A stretch of 39,839 nucleotides of DNA from Firmicutes bacterium CAG:95 (GTDB lineage Bacteria; Bacillota; Clostridia; Lachnospirales; Lachnospiraceae), in the NCBI GenBank assembly GCA_000438155.1, contig FR902958.1:19388-59226 (forward strand). Direction: 5' to 3'. The translations under genes were made by a program, and so were the position numbers. The notes under the pieces were generated by a model. That model ran no database searches. It was not told where the DNA came from and worked only from the letters and a program-made list of their open reading frames with translations. This document shows positions 8,174 through 17,500 of the stretch, piece by piece (position 1 is the first letter of the stretch; every line of letters starts with the position of its first letter).

Positions 8174-8209
8174 AAACATCCGTTACATGGAAGTGTGATG
8201 GATGTTTTT
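8174..8209 (+). terminator. Rho-independent terminator after birA
   Basis: AAACATCC (8174-8181) pairs with GGATGTTT (8200-8207), followed by a T run. It lies just downstream of the birA stop. Confidence 0.65.
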
Positions 8210-8242
8210 CTGTACTTCAATATAAGGAATATGGTATCATAT

Positions 8243-8303
8243 GATAGATGCCTAAGAAAAACAAGCGGCTGCGCAGCAGACATTTGTTTTTCAGGCATCT
8301 ATC
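8243..8303. repeat. Long hairpin in the leader of the symporter gene
   Basis: The left arm 8243-8264 and right arm 8284-8303 are reverse complements over 20 positions, with only two additional A residues in the left arm. The loop carries the small palindrome GCTGCGCAGC. It lies 40-100 nt upstream of the symporter start and has no clean U-tract after it, so it is either a leader RNA structure or a dispersed intergenic hairpin. Confidence 0.6.
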
Positions 8304-8361
8304 AGCGAACAAATATCCTGCGAAGCAGACACCAATATATATGGAAGGGGAATACAGGGGT

Positions 8362-9699
8362 ATGGAAAGAGAACGATTAGGCAGCAGATTAGGTTTTATC
8401 CTGCTGAGTGCCGGATGCGCGATAGGATGTGGAAATGTGTGGAAATTTCCATGGATGGTTGGAACAAACGGAGGAGGAGCATTTGTATTACTGTATATCC
8501 TCTGTCTGATTGTCCTTGGAATGCCGGCGATGACGATGGAGTTTGCAATGGGACGGGCAGCGCAGGCAAGTCCTGTGAGAATGTATCACAAGCTCGAGAA
8601 AAAGGGTCAGAAGTGGCATCTGCACGGCTATGTGGCATTATTGGGGAATGTATGTCTCATGGCATTTTATACGGTAGTGACCGGCTGGCTGATTTATTAT
8701 TTTGTGAAATTTGTAATAGGAGATGTCGCAGATCTGGGTTTTGCGAAAATGATTTCCAACCCGCAGATCAACGTCGGATTTCTTGCCATTGCGGTTATTG
8801 TCGGGTTTGTGATCCTGACCTTTGATTTACAGGGCGGTCTGGAACGTGTAACGAAATACATGATGTGTCTTCTGATTATTCTTATGATAGTCCTTGCAAT
8901 CAAGAGCAGTACCTATGAAGGTGCATTACAGGGATATAAATTTTATCTGGTTCCCAACTTTTCGGATATTACGCCGAATATTGTGGTGGCAGCGATGAAT
9001 CAGGCGTTCTTTACGTTGTCCGTTGGCATGGGCGGTATGGCTATTTTCGGAAGTTATCTGGGAGATGACCGAAGCCTTTTGGGAGAAAGTGTGCATGTGA
9101 TTGCACTGGATACTTTTGTGGCGATTGTGGCAGGTCTTATTATTTTCCCTTCCTGCTATGCGTATGGGCTGGAGGTAACGGCAGGGCCCGCATTATTGTT
9201 TGATACCATGGCAACGGTATTTCAGAATATTCCGGGAGGAAGAGTCTGGGGAAGTCTGTTCTTTATGTTCATGGTTTTTGCAGCATTCTCCACAGAGCTT
9301 ACGGTATGTGAAAACATTCTTGCCTGTGTGCGGGAAATGACCGGATGGACCAGAAAGAAAGGGTGTCTTGTATGTGGAATCGTGGTGTTCCTGCTTTCTC
9401 TTACAACTGCACTTGGATTCAGTGTATTTGACTTCCATCCGTTTACCCCATCCTCTACCTGGCTGGATTTTTGGGATTTCCTGGTAAGTAACAATATTCT
9501 TCCGCTGGGAGCCATGACGATTTCGCTATTTTGTACCAGCAGGCGTTTTGGCTGGGGATTTGATCATCTTATGGAAGAAGCAAATAAGGGTAAGGGACTA
9601 AAGATCAGACCATGGATGAAACCGATCTTTGGTGTTGTTGTGCCGGTATGTATTCTGGCAGTTTATATCATTGGCATGGTCACCTTTGAATGGAGATAA
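8362..9699 (+). CDS. Sodium:neurotransmitter (NSS/SNF) family symporter
   Basis: A 445-aa integral membrane transporter with about 11-12 hydrophobic segments. The N-terminus GSRLGFILLSAGCAIGCGNV followed by WKFPW is the TM1 signature of the LeuT/MhsT/TnaT group, with the unwound TM1 region binding sodium and substrate. It probably imports an amino acid with sodium. I place the start at ATG 8362 because GGAAGGGG lies upstream and the protein then begins ERERLGSRLGF like its relatives. The frame is open upstream to 8248, but that part is the leader hairpin. It is a single-gene transcription unit preceding the epimerase cluster, with a 40-nt gap. Confidence 0.9.
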   Translation: MERERLGSRLGFILLSAGCAIGCGNVWKFPWMVGTNGGGAFVLLYILCLIVLGMPAMTMEFAMGRAAQASPVRMYHKLEKKGQKWHLHGYVALLGNVCLMAFYTVVTGWLIYYFVKFVIGDVADLGFAKMISNPQINVGFLAIAVIVGFVILTFDLQGGLERVTKYMMCLLIILMIVLAIKSSTYEGALQGYKFYLVPNFSDITPNIVVAAMNQAFFTLSVGMGGMAIFGSYLGDDRSLLGESVHVIALDTFVAIVAGLIIFPSCYAYGLEVTAGPALLFDTMATVFQNIPGGRVWGSLFFMFMVFAAFSTELTVCENILACVREMTGWTRKKGCLVCGIVVFLLSLTTALGFSVFDFHPFTPSSTWLDFWDFLVSNNILPLGAMTISLFCTSRRFGWGFDHLMEEANKGKGLKIRPWMKPIFGVVVPVCILAVYIIGMVTFEWR

Positions 9700-9739
9700 G
9701 AAAGGAAATACAAATACAATTTATACAGGAGGTAATGAC

Positions 9740-10771
9740 ATGAGAGCACTTTTTATTGGAGGAACAGGAACAATCAGTATGGCGATTTCCAGACTTTTGG
9801 TGGAACAGGGCTGGGAGCTGTATCTTCTGAACCGGGGGAGCCGTAAGAATGTATTGGACGGGCAGGTAAAGCAGATTGTTGCCGATATCAGCAAGGAACA
9901 GGAGGTTGCAGAGAAGATAGCCGGAATGAATTTTGATGTGGTGTGTGATTTTATCGCATTTGTTCCGGAGCAGGTGGAGCGGGATTACCGGTTATTTGCC
10001 GGAAAGACGAAGCAGTATATGTACATCAGTTCTGCATCTGCCTATCATAAGCCGGTTATGGATTATCGCATTACAGAAGGAACGACGCTTTCCAATCCTC
10101 ATTGGGAATATTCCAGAAATAAGATTGCCTGTGAAGAGTTTTTAATGAAAATGTATCGTGAAAATGGATTCCCGGTTACGATTATCCGTCCGAGCCATAC
10201 ATACGATGAGAGAAATGTTCCTATTGGAGTTCATGGAGATAAAGGAAGCTTTCAGGTTTTAAAGAGAATGCTGGAGGGAAAACCGGTGATCGTTCATGGG
10301 GATGGAACCTCCCTCTGGACCGTTACCCACAATTCTGATTTCGCAAAGGGATTTACGGGTCTGATGGGAAATCCGATGGCGATCGGTGAAGCATTTCAGA
10401 TTACGAGCGATCAGTCTGTGACCTGGAATCAGATTTATCAGGCTGTGGCGGATGCACTGCATGTTGAATACAAGCCTTACTATGTTTCATCTGCATATCT
10501 TGATGCAGCAGGACCGTATGATTTTGAAGGAGCCTTGACTGGTGATAAGGCAAATACCGTAGTATTTGATAATAAGAAGCTGAAGAACGCAGTTCCCGGT
10601 CTGTGCATGAATGTCCGTATGGAGCAGGGAATCCGGAATACCGTGGATTATGTTCTTTCCCATCCGGAATGCCAGGTGGAAGATCCGGAATTTGATGCAT
10701 GGTGCGATAAGCTGATCGCAGTTTTGGAAAAGGCAAAAGAGGAGATGAAGATGTATGAGCAGCAGAAGTGA
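9740..10771 (+). CDS. NAD-dependent epimerase/dehydratase family protein (extended SDR)
   Basis: A 343-aa extended short-chain dehydrogenase. The Rossmann loop is GGTGTIS near residue 7, the catalytic pair is YSRNK, and ISSASAYHK supplies the conserved serine region. It resembles nucleotide-sugar epimerases and the CSP41-like subgroup. ATG 9740 has a perfect AGGAGG ribosome binding site 7 nt upstream; the open frame extends into the symporter gene but that extension is not real. It overlaps the next gene by 17 nt, and they form a module with the TIM-barrel isomerase at 11724. Substrate unknown. Confidence 0.87.
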   Translation: MRALFIGGTGTISMAISRLLVEQGWELYLLNRGSRKNVLDGQVKQIVADISKEQEVAEKIAGMNFDVVCDFIAFVPEQVERDYRLFAGKTKQYMYISSASAYHKPVMDYRITEGTTLSNPHWEYSRNKIACEEFLMKMYRENGFPVTIIRPSHTYDERNVPIGVHGDKGSFQVLKRMLEGKPVIVHGDGTSLWTVTHNSDFAKGFTGLMGNPMAIGEAFQITSDQSVTWNQIYQAVADALHVEYKPYYVSSAYLDAAGPYDFEGALTGDKANTVVFDNKKLKNAVPGLCMNVRMEQGIRNTVDYVLSHPECQVEDPEFDAWCDKLIAVLEKAKEEMKMYEQQK

Positions 10772-11639
10772 TTCCAATCAGATTACGAGAGATTATTTTG
10801 ATTCCATATTGTTGGAAACCCGGTATTGGGATTCCGATCTTCCTTCTACGAAGATGGAATTATATGGAGAGACATTTGAAACTCCGATTATGACAGCAGC
10901 ACTTTCCCATCTGCATGAAATTTGTGATAATGCCATGGCAGAGTTTGGAAAGGGTGCGAAGGATGCAGGAGCGGTGCACTGGGTTGGCATGGGGGAAGAT
11001 GATGAACTGGAGCAGATTCTTGCAACCGGAGCCAGAACAGTAAAAATCATTAAACCGCACAGAGAGGATGAAGTGATTTATCACAAGATCCGGCATGCTG
11101 CCGAACATGGGGCATTTGCTGTTGGGATGGATATTGACCACTGCTTTGCCGGAAATGGGGAATATGATGTGGTATGTGGTCTGCCGATGCATGCAAAGAC
11201 AGCTTCTGATCTGGAAAATTATGTGAAAGCATCATCTGTACCATTTATTGTAAAGGGTGTGCTGAGCGCGAAGGATGCTGAGAAATGTGTGAAGGCAGGT
11301 GTATCGGGAATTCTTGTTTCCCATCACCATGGAATTATGCAGTATGCCGTACCTCCACTGATGATTCTGCCTGAAATTGTAAAAGCAGTAGATGGACAGA
11401 TCCCTGTTTTCGTAGATTGTGGGATTGAGAGTGGCATGGATGTCTTTAAGGCACTGGCACTGGGCGCAGATGCAGTGTGTGTCGGACGCGAACTGATGGG
11501 TCCCTTAAAGGATGGTGCAGCAGGTGTTACCAACCGTATGAATGAAATGAACCGGGAGCTGATGAGTATCATGGCAAGAACCGGAGCAAAATCCTTAAAG
11601 GAGATTGATCCCTCGGTGATTCATTACCGTCATTTCTGA
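10755..11639 (+). CDS. FMN-dependent alpha-hydroxy-acid dehydrogenase-like protein (atypical active site)
   Basis: A 294-aa (beta/alpha)8 flavoprotein of the lactate oxidase/glycolate oxidase/LldD family, shorter than the usual 340-380 aa. Recognisable parts are TPIMTAALSHL, the flavin lysine in FIVKGVLSAKDA, DGQIPVFVDCGI, and DVFKALALGADAVCVGREL for FMN phosphate binding. The family active-site motif NHGGR is replaced by SHHHGI, so a histidine remains but the substrate-carboxylate arginine is missing. DGGIRRG is likewise changed to DCGIESG. Chemistry may therefore not be classical 2-hydroxyacid oxidation. The gene is translationally coupled to the epimerase (17-nt overlap). Confidence 0.82.
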   Translation: MSSRSDSNQITRDYFDSILLETRYWDSDLPSTKMELYGETFETPIMTAALSHLHEICDNAMAEFGKGAKDAGAVHWVGMGEDDELEQILATGARTVKIIKPHREDEVIYHKIRHAAEHGAFAVGMDIDHCFAGNGEYDVVCGLPMHAKTASDLENYVKASSVPFIVKGVLSAKDAEKCVKAGVSGILVSHHHGIMQYAVPPLMILPEIVKAVDGQIPVFVDCGIESGMDVFKALALGADAVCVGRELMGPLKDGAAGVTNRMNEMNRELMSIMARTGAKSLKEIDPSVIHYRHF

Positions 11640-11661
11640 TGGGGTTCAGAGCTTAGAATAA

Positions 11662-11694
11662 ATTGTAGGTATCAATATATTGAATAGTTACAAT
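11662..11694. promoter_or_regulatory. Imperfect 33-bp palindrome upstream of the isomerase gene
   Basis: ATTGTA (11662-11667) and TACAAT (11689-11694) flank the inner palindromic core CAATATATTG. It sits 30 nt before the isomerase ATG. It could be an operator or an mRNA hairpin; AT-rich sequence makes chance a possibility. Confidence 0.35.
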
Positions 11695-11723
11695 TAATCT
11701 TTACAAAAGATGGAGGATGCATT

Positions 11724-12557
11724 ATGAAAATAGGATTGTCTGTTCCTTTGGCACATGAAACCCCGCAGCAGTGGGCAAAGAAGCATAGAGAACTCGGATG
11801 CGGATCCGTTGTGTTTCCGGTGAACTGTGAAGCTTCCCCGGAAACCATTGATGCTTATCGGAAGGCTGCGGAACAGGAAGGGTTAATCATTGCCGAGGTT
11901 GGCATTTGGAAAAATGTTCTTGCTGTGGATAACAGGGAACGGGAAGAGGCAGTTGCTTACTCGATCAATCAGTTGAAAATGGCGGATGAGATTGGTGCAA
12001 AATGCTGTGTGAATATTGTTGGTACACCGCATGGACCGATCTGGGATGGTGGATATCCCGGGAATTTTTCCAAGGAGACGTGGAAAATGGCGGTCGATTC
12101 CATACAGCACATTATTGATGAAGCAAATCCTGTGAATACGAAGTTCAGTATTGAGCCAATGCCCTGGATGATTCCGACAGGTCCTGATGAATATCTCCGT
12201 CTGATCGGGGATGTAGACAGAGAGGCCTTTGGTGTGCATATGGATCTTATTAATATGGTAAATTGCCCGCAGCGTTATTTCTTCGCAGAGGAATTTATGG
12301 AAGAATGCTTTTCGAAGCTGAAGGGAAGGATATTAAGCTGCCACATTAAGGATGTTCTTTTATTGAATGAATTTACCTTCCAGCTGAGGGAGTGCGCCTG
12401 TGGGGAAGGAACGTTACCTCTGGAGAAATATGCACAGCTTGCAACAGCAGAAAATCCAGACATGCCGATGATCATTGAGCATCTTCATTCGGATGAGGAA
12501 TATTTACAGAGCCTTTCGTATCTGCAGAAAAGATTAAAAACGGATAGCTGTTGTTAG
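11724..12557 (+). CDS. Sugar phosphate isomerase/epimerase (xylose isomerase-like TIM barrel)
   Basis: A 277-aa AP-endonuclease-2/xylose-isomerase-like TIM barrel. Likely metal ligands are visible as E in FSIEPMPW, D/H in VHMDLIN and H in LSCHIKD, with a final E near IIEHLHSD. Family members isomerise or epimerise sugars, inositols or ketoacids. ATG 11724 has GGAGG upstream (GATGGAGGATGC). It follows the epimerase and hydroxyacid-dehydrogenase-like genes after 84 nt, and together they look like an oxidation/epimerisation route for a polyol or sugar acid; the substrate is not known. Confidence 0.85.
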   Translation: MKIGLSVPLAHETPQQWAKKHRELGCGSVVFPVNCEASPETIDAYRKAAEQEGLIIAEVGIWKNVLAVDNREREEAVAYSINQLKMADEIGAKCCVNIVGTPHGPIWDGGYPGNFSKETWKMAVDSIQHIIDEANPVNTKFSIEPMPWMIPTGPDEYLRLIGDVDREAFGVHMDLINMVNCPQRYFFAEEFMEECFSKLKGRILSCHIKDVLLLNEFTFQLRECACGEGTLPLEKYAQLATAENPDMPMIIEHLHSDEEYLQSLSYLQKRLKTDSCC

Positions 12558-12590
12558 GGTTTTGTTTTGCAATACCGCTCGTGCGTGAAG

Positions 12591-12610
12591 AGTTCGCAGG
12601 CGAACTTTTT
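12591..12610 (+). terminator. Terminator after the isomerase gene
   Basis: AGTTCGC (12591-12597) and GCGAACT (12600-12606) form a 7-bp stem around a tiny loop, followed by TTTT. Its right arm can alternatively pair with AAAGTTCGCC at 12624-12633, giving two mutually exclusive hairpins. Confidence 0.6.
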
Positions 12611-12671
12611 ATTTCTTTACAGGAAAGTTCGCCTTTGGTGTTCTCTCCTGACTGAATATTTACATTTTCTG

Positions 12672-12700
12672 AGAGCTGCCTTTGGGCGGCTCTTAATTTT
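12672..12700 (+). terminator. Second hairpin terminator in the 12558-12879 gap
   Basis: AGAGCTGCC (12672-12680) pairs with GGCGGCTCT (12685-12693) including one G-U pair, loop TTTG, then TTAATTTT. The rest of this 322-nt gap is AT-rich and holds no supported gene; it must contain the promoter of the surface-protein gene, which I could not fix. Confidence 0.6.
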
Positions 12701-12879
12701 GGCAAAAATTGCTAAAATTTTGGTCAAATTTTTGGTTATATTTTCCTGAAAAATTTTATGTTCGGGGTGAGAGTTTTTTCATTTTCATGTACCTATATAA
12801 GTGAAGATTTTTTTCAAGCCACATTTACAGAAAAATCGATGTAGGAATACAGCATGAAGGAACAGAAAGGAACAAACCA

Positions 12880-14424
12880 ATGAAAAAACGATTCATCAGA
12901 ACACTATTGGCTATGTGCATGATGCTCAGTCTGTTGGTTGGTCTGCTGCCTGCGGAGGCAATGGCATTTGCAGGAAGTATTTATCCGGCAAAGGATGCCG
13001 GAGGAACTGTACAGCAGATTAAACAACAGGACGGCTCACTTGTGCTGCAGAACGATTATATCCGTGTGACACTGCATCAGGATGGAAAGTCCGGAGGCGC
13101 ATATCTCACGACGTCTCCCACGGAGGCTGCGGGTGGGGAGCTCACCAGACAGACGCCGTACTGTACGATTACGACCTATCGCTATGGCGTGGAGAGTGTT
13201 GAGAGCATGGATATGCTCCTGAAGCAGGCGGAATATGTAAAAAAAACACCCCAGGGGAATGCCCCTGCCATTAAGGCAACGTATACCCTGCGGGCGGGAA
13301 CGAAAGTTGATGCAACGGTGACAGCCTACTACGAGCTTGTACAGCTCAAGGATGATACGTCCGGCTCCGGTCAGGCCACATGGGGCGTGCTGACAACAGT
13401 CAGCGACGTATTCATCAATAATATAAGTTCCGGGACTTTGTGGGGTGACCCGCTTTTTACATGGGGCTATACCCTGAGCGGCTTTACGGCGATGGGTCAT
13501 AATGCCAATCTCGAAACGCAGAATGGCCCCACTGTGAAATTGAGGCGTATTACCGTGCCGGAGGGGGAAAATCCGACGATTACCTCTGAAAGCGTCACCC
13601 TCACCGCACCCGTGAAAGATATTCATACGCGGACTGTGCCCAAGGGCTATTACCAGTCGGGTGATCTGGATGGCGTATACATCACAGAGGCCTACGTGGA
13701 CGGTTACAGCTGGGCAAACCCCTTTGTAGGATTGTCGGAGTACTACGCAAAGGACATTACCTCCACCGCGGGAGAGCGGATCAAAGTCAATTTACCGCCG
13801 TTCGCAGATGTACAGCCAAACGGAAAGCCGCAAACCACATCCGTGCTGTGCAAAAGCAACACTGGTATGGCCTTTGAGAAGGAAAATATTGATGAGGATG
13901 CAATGCACTTTCTTTGGGGCTATCGTGATCTGGTGGACAAGTCGGAAAATCTTCCAACAGAGCCGGATAAAGTCGATACCTCCATTACCGCCAAACGGCT
14001 GGCTGTCTTTTCCGGCGGCAGCGGCGTAACGGTGAAGTATGTTGCGGATGATACGGCACTTGCAGAGCTGAAAAAGCAATATGGTAATCCTGTCGCTCTT
14101 ATCAATGGTGACTATGAAAGTACTGACGGCAGTTCCTTTACCTTCACAGGGGGAGCAGCATTGCTCTCACCCTCTGTCACGGCAACATGGCCAAAGAACG
14201 GAAAGCTTATTATCCATAGCGATGGAAGAGTGGTGCAGAGCGGGGTACATCTCAGCGCACCGACCTTCAAGTTTTACCAGCCAAAAAGCGGTGCAAACGA
14301 CAGTCTGAGTATCTCTCTTAAGAAGGAGGGCTTTGTGTTTGACATCGTTCCCGAAAAGAACGATGCTCTTATTTATGTGGATATTCCCTACACTAAGTAT
14401 TTAAGGGGAAATTCCCTAACCTAA
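12880..14424 (+). CDS. Large surface protein, N-terminal part (reading frame broken)
   Basis: A Sec signal peptide is obvious: a KKR n-region, a Leu/Met-rich core, and probable cleavage after AEAMA. About 480 residues of beta-rich, Thr/Gly-rich extracellular sequence follow that I do not recognise. The frame ends at TAA 14422 in the tail KYLRGNSLT. The downstream frame (second part at 14558) continues immediately after this stop as KVKLKKAAADASG, with no new signal peptide. A one-base correction within 14419-14422 would join both into one protein of about 2080 aa. Base usage (more GGC, ACG, GCC) looks richer in G+C than the flanking genes. ATG 12880 has AGAAAGGAAC upstream. If the shift is real, this half alone would be secreted without its cell-wall anchor. 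Confidence 0.75.
   Translation: MKKRFIRTLLAMCMMLSLLVGLLPAEAMAFAGSIYPAKDAGGTVQQIKQQDGSLVLQNDYIRVTLHQDGKSGGAYLTTSPTEAAGGELTRQTPYCTITTYRYGVESVESMDMLLKQAEYVKKTPQGNAPAIKATYTLRAGTKVDATVTAYYELVQLKDDTSGSGQATWGVLTTVSDVFINNISSGTLWGDPLFTWGYTLSGFTAMGHNANLETQNGPTVKLRRITVPEGENPTITSESVTLTAPVKDIHTRTVPKGYYQSGDLDGVYITEAYVDGYSWANPFVGLSEYYAKDITSTAGERIKVNLPPFADVQPNGKPQTTSVLCKSNTGMAFEKENIDEDAMHFLWGYRDLVDKSENLPTEPDKVDTSITAKRLAVFSGGSGVTVKYVADDTALAELKKQYGNPVALINGDYESTDGSSFTFTGGAALLSPSVTATWPKNGKLIIHSDGRVVQSGVHLSAPTFKFYQPKSGANDSLSISLKKEGFVFDIVPEKNDALIYVDIPYTKYLRGNSLT
14419..14422 (+). other. Apparent one-base frameshift joining two halves of the surface protein
   Basis: Frame 1 stops at 14422-14424, and the downstream frame has a stop at 14417-14419 then stays open to 19123. 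A switch is therefore only possible inside these bases. Reading ACC (14419-14421), skipping one base, then AAG (14423) gives a continuous protein. No classical slippery heptamer is visible. Confidence 0.7.
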
Positions 14425-14557
14425 GGTAAAGCTTAAAAAGGCTGCTGCCGATGCTTCGGGGAACCTTATATTCAGTGGTGATATCGGGTTCAGGACTGTC
14501 CTTGACGGCGCAGAATTTTCTCTGGAAAAGCTGGGCTACGGACTGAAGGAAAAGAAC

Positions 14558-17500
14558 GTGAACGGCAAAAAAACCTATGGATTCCAGCTGAATGGCGTAC
14601 ATGCCACAGGCAGCTTTGACACAGCCACCATGCTGGCGCTGGAGCTTGCCAAGGTTAAGGGCGAGGTCAACACCTTTGAAGGCGAGGAACGATATGCCTT
14701 TGAGCTGGAGCTGAATGTTTTTGATCTCTTTGAAACTGAAGCGAATCTGGCACTGGAACGAGCCAATAACGGTGTACTGATCCCTGATGAACTGTACTTC
14801 TATGTTGCTTCCAGCCCGGGTATTGTACTGATTCCGCCGGTGCCTGTGGGACAGCTCAACGGTGGCGGAGCAGGCTTCAAGGATCTGGCTGCCACAGTGA
14901 ACGGCAACTATTTTGGCATTCCGCCCATTAAGCTGCGGGGTACGCTGAAGGGTACCTATCTCCACCTCGTCGAAGGAAAGGGAGATGTGATCATTGGTCC
15001 CAGCGAGTTCACACTGAAGGCATCCGAAGTGGGACTTGTGGGTAGTCCGAATGTCAAAGTCATTAAAAGCTTTGGCTATTCCCTGAAGGTTAACGGACAG
15101 AAACGGAACTATAAGGGTGAGGAATATCAGGGCTTCTATTTTTCCGGCTCCGAGGAGCTGGAAGCTGCGCTGCCCAGTACGGAAATTGATATATTGGTTC
15201 TGAATACCTCCATGGAAATGGGTGCCTTTGGTGGTGTGAATAACGCAAAGGACAGACTCTATCTTGGCATCGGCGCCAATGGCATTGTCAAGGGAGCTGT
15301 GCAGATCCCTGAAAAGATTAAGTGGATTGGTGGCTTAAAACTGGCCTCAACGGATATCAACCTCATCATGGGTGGGCAGACGACCGTTCCCATCCGGGGA
15401 ACCACCGTCAACGAAAGCATGAAGGAGGCATTTAAGAATGTTGATATTTATCTCGGCGCAATGGCAGGAGTAAATGTGTACATCTTCGATGCGCGGGTAT
15501 GGGTGCTGGTGCCTCAGATTGTGAAGACCGACTTCAAACAGGGCGGCGGCTGGGATATTGAAATGAAGTGGCTGAAAAAGCTGCCGAAGTGGAATTGGGA
15601 AGACCATGGCGTGACACCGGTGGTACAGAGTGTTTCTCTGATGAGTGAGGATTCTGACTTGCTGAGCAGCCTTTCCATGGAGGATGAAGAGGAGCCCAGC
15701 GAGGATACCGGAACCGGGCAGAGCACGTCCGGAGAGCAGGAAAGCGGTGAAGGCACCGGAACCGGGCAGGGCACGTCCGAAGAACAGGGAAGCGGTGAAG
15801 GAAGCGGAACCGGGCAGGGCACGTCCGGAGAACAGGGAAGCGGTGAAGGAACCGGAACAGGACAGAGCACAGCAGGAGAGCAGGAAAGCGGCGAAGGCAC
15901 CGGAACCGGGCAGAGCACGTCCGGGGAACAGGAAAGCGGTGAAGGCACCGGAACCGGACAGAGCACGTCCGGGGAACAGGAAAGCAGTGAAGGAACCGGA
16001 ACCGGACAGAGCATGTCCGGAGAGCAGGAAAGCAGCGAAAGTATGGTCTCTGGACAGAGTCTTCCGCAGGAAAATAATGCGGTGACTGTTTCTGTGCAGA
16101 GTGCACCACAGGAGAATACCGAGGCAGCCGCTCCTGTAATGAGAGCATTGCAGGCAAATAATGAAGCAGCTGTTCCTGTAATAAGTACACCGCAGGCGAA
16201 TATCGAAGGAAGCGGAACAACCCAGGGAACATCACAAGAGAATACCGAAGGTGGCGGAACACCCCAGAGCACATCACAGGAGAATACCGAAGGTGGCGGA
16301 ACAGCCCAGGGCACACCGCAGGGGAATACTGAAGGAAGCGGAACAACCCAGGGTGCATTACAGGAGAATACCGAAGGCAGCGGAACAACCCAGGGCACAT
16401 CACAGGAGAACGGTGAGGGAACCGGTTCTGCAGAGGGTACTTTGTCGGAAGACGATGAGAAAACCGGAGCTCTGCAGACAGAAGAGCCGGTTGTTCTTGG
16501 AAACAGAGGAGCTGTAACGAAAGAGATCACAGTGAATGCCGGTGCAGATGAAACACCGTATATCCTGCTGGCATTTGACAACAGCCTCACGGAGGAGGAG
16601 ATCAAACAGGTTCTGAAGGTTCAGAAGGATAGTAAAGATCTCACGGTCTACTGGGTAGGTGAGGACAAAAAAATTGATCCTGCAGCAGACATTAATGCGG
16701 CAAGCACAGGTGATATGAAGAAGACGGAAGATGATGGCAACTGCTATCGCCTGGTACTCCTTCGTCTGAAGGAAGGCGGTACATATTCGGTTAACACTGG
16801 TACGCTGAGCTTTTCCGATGAAGAAGGGTTTACAGTTGAACCGTTTGAAAAGCTGGAGCTGACACAGAACACCAATAACCTTACCGGCAAGGTGAAGTAT
16901 CCCGAAAACGGAAAAACCTATGTGCTGCGTACCTATCTGGGAAGCACCGAGGGTGATGCTGCCTATCTGGTGGACGAACAGACCGTAACAGACACGGACA
17001 CGGACAATCTCTCCGTCAGCCTTCCTGATAGCGGCGAGCTTCTGCCTACGGGTACTTATTATGCAACATCGTTCCTGATGACAGAAAAGGAATTTACCCT
17101 TGAGGGCGGAAAAAAGGTGACTACACTTGCAGCTATTGATCATCAGAAGTTTAGTGCGCCGATCTCTTATAAGAATACCATGCAGCCTGCTGCTCCTTCG
17201 ACGGCTACGCTGGAATTTATCGGTAATGAGGTTATGCGTGCCGAATGGGATCCGGTTGCCGGTGCTGACGGCTATCATGTGACCATCTATCAGAAGGATG
17301 GTACAGACTGGAAGGATACGGGCTTTGGGTACGATCTTGGTGCCGACAGGAATACCATCGATATGGCACTGACTGTAGGTGGAAGTGCTGTTTCCTTTAA
17401 CGGCGAGGGTGAAGCTGCTTCTGCTCCCGCAGAAAATCTTACCGCTGATAAGGACTATAAGATCGGAGTGCGTGCCTACAAAGAAAAAACGATAGAGAAA

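Noticed and set aside
12567..12749. 60-codon frame between the isomerase and the surface protein
   Set aside because: It covers the terminator hairpins and has no ribosome binding site.
14419..14425. Programmed +1 frameshift site
   Set aside because: There is no recognisable slippery sequence of the prfB type and no nearby Shine-Dalgarno stimulator, so a mutation or sequence error is more likely; kept only as a possibility.
15514..16605. Long open frame (363 codons) on the minus strand across the surface-protein repeats, and a second one at 15534-16403
   Set aside because: Both are antisense to the tandem repeats. Repetition of a stop-free unit keeps several frames open; the translations are low-complexity Pro/Cys/Ser/Val with no ribosome binding site or domain.
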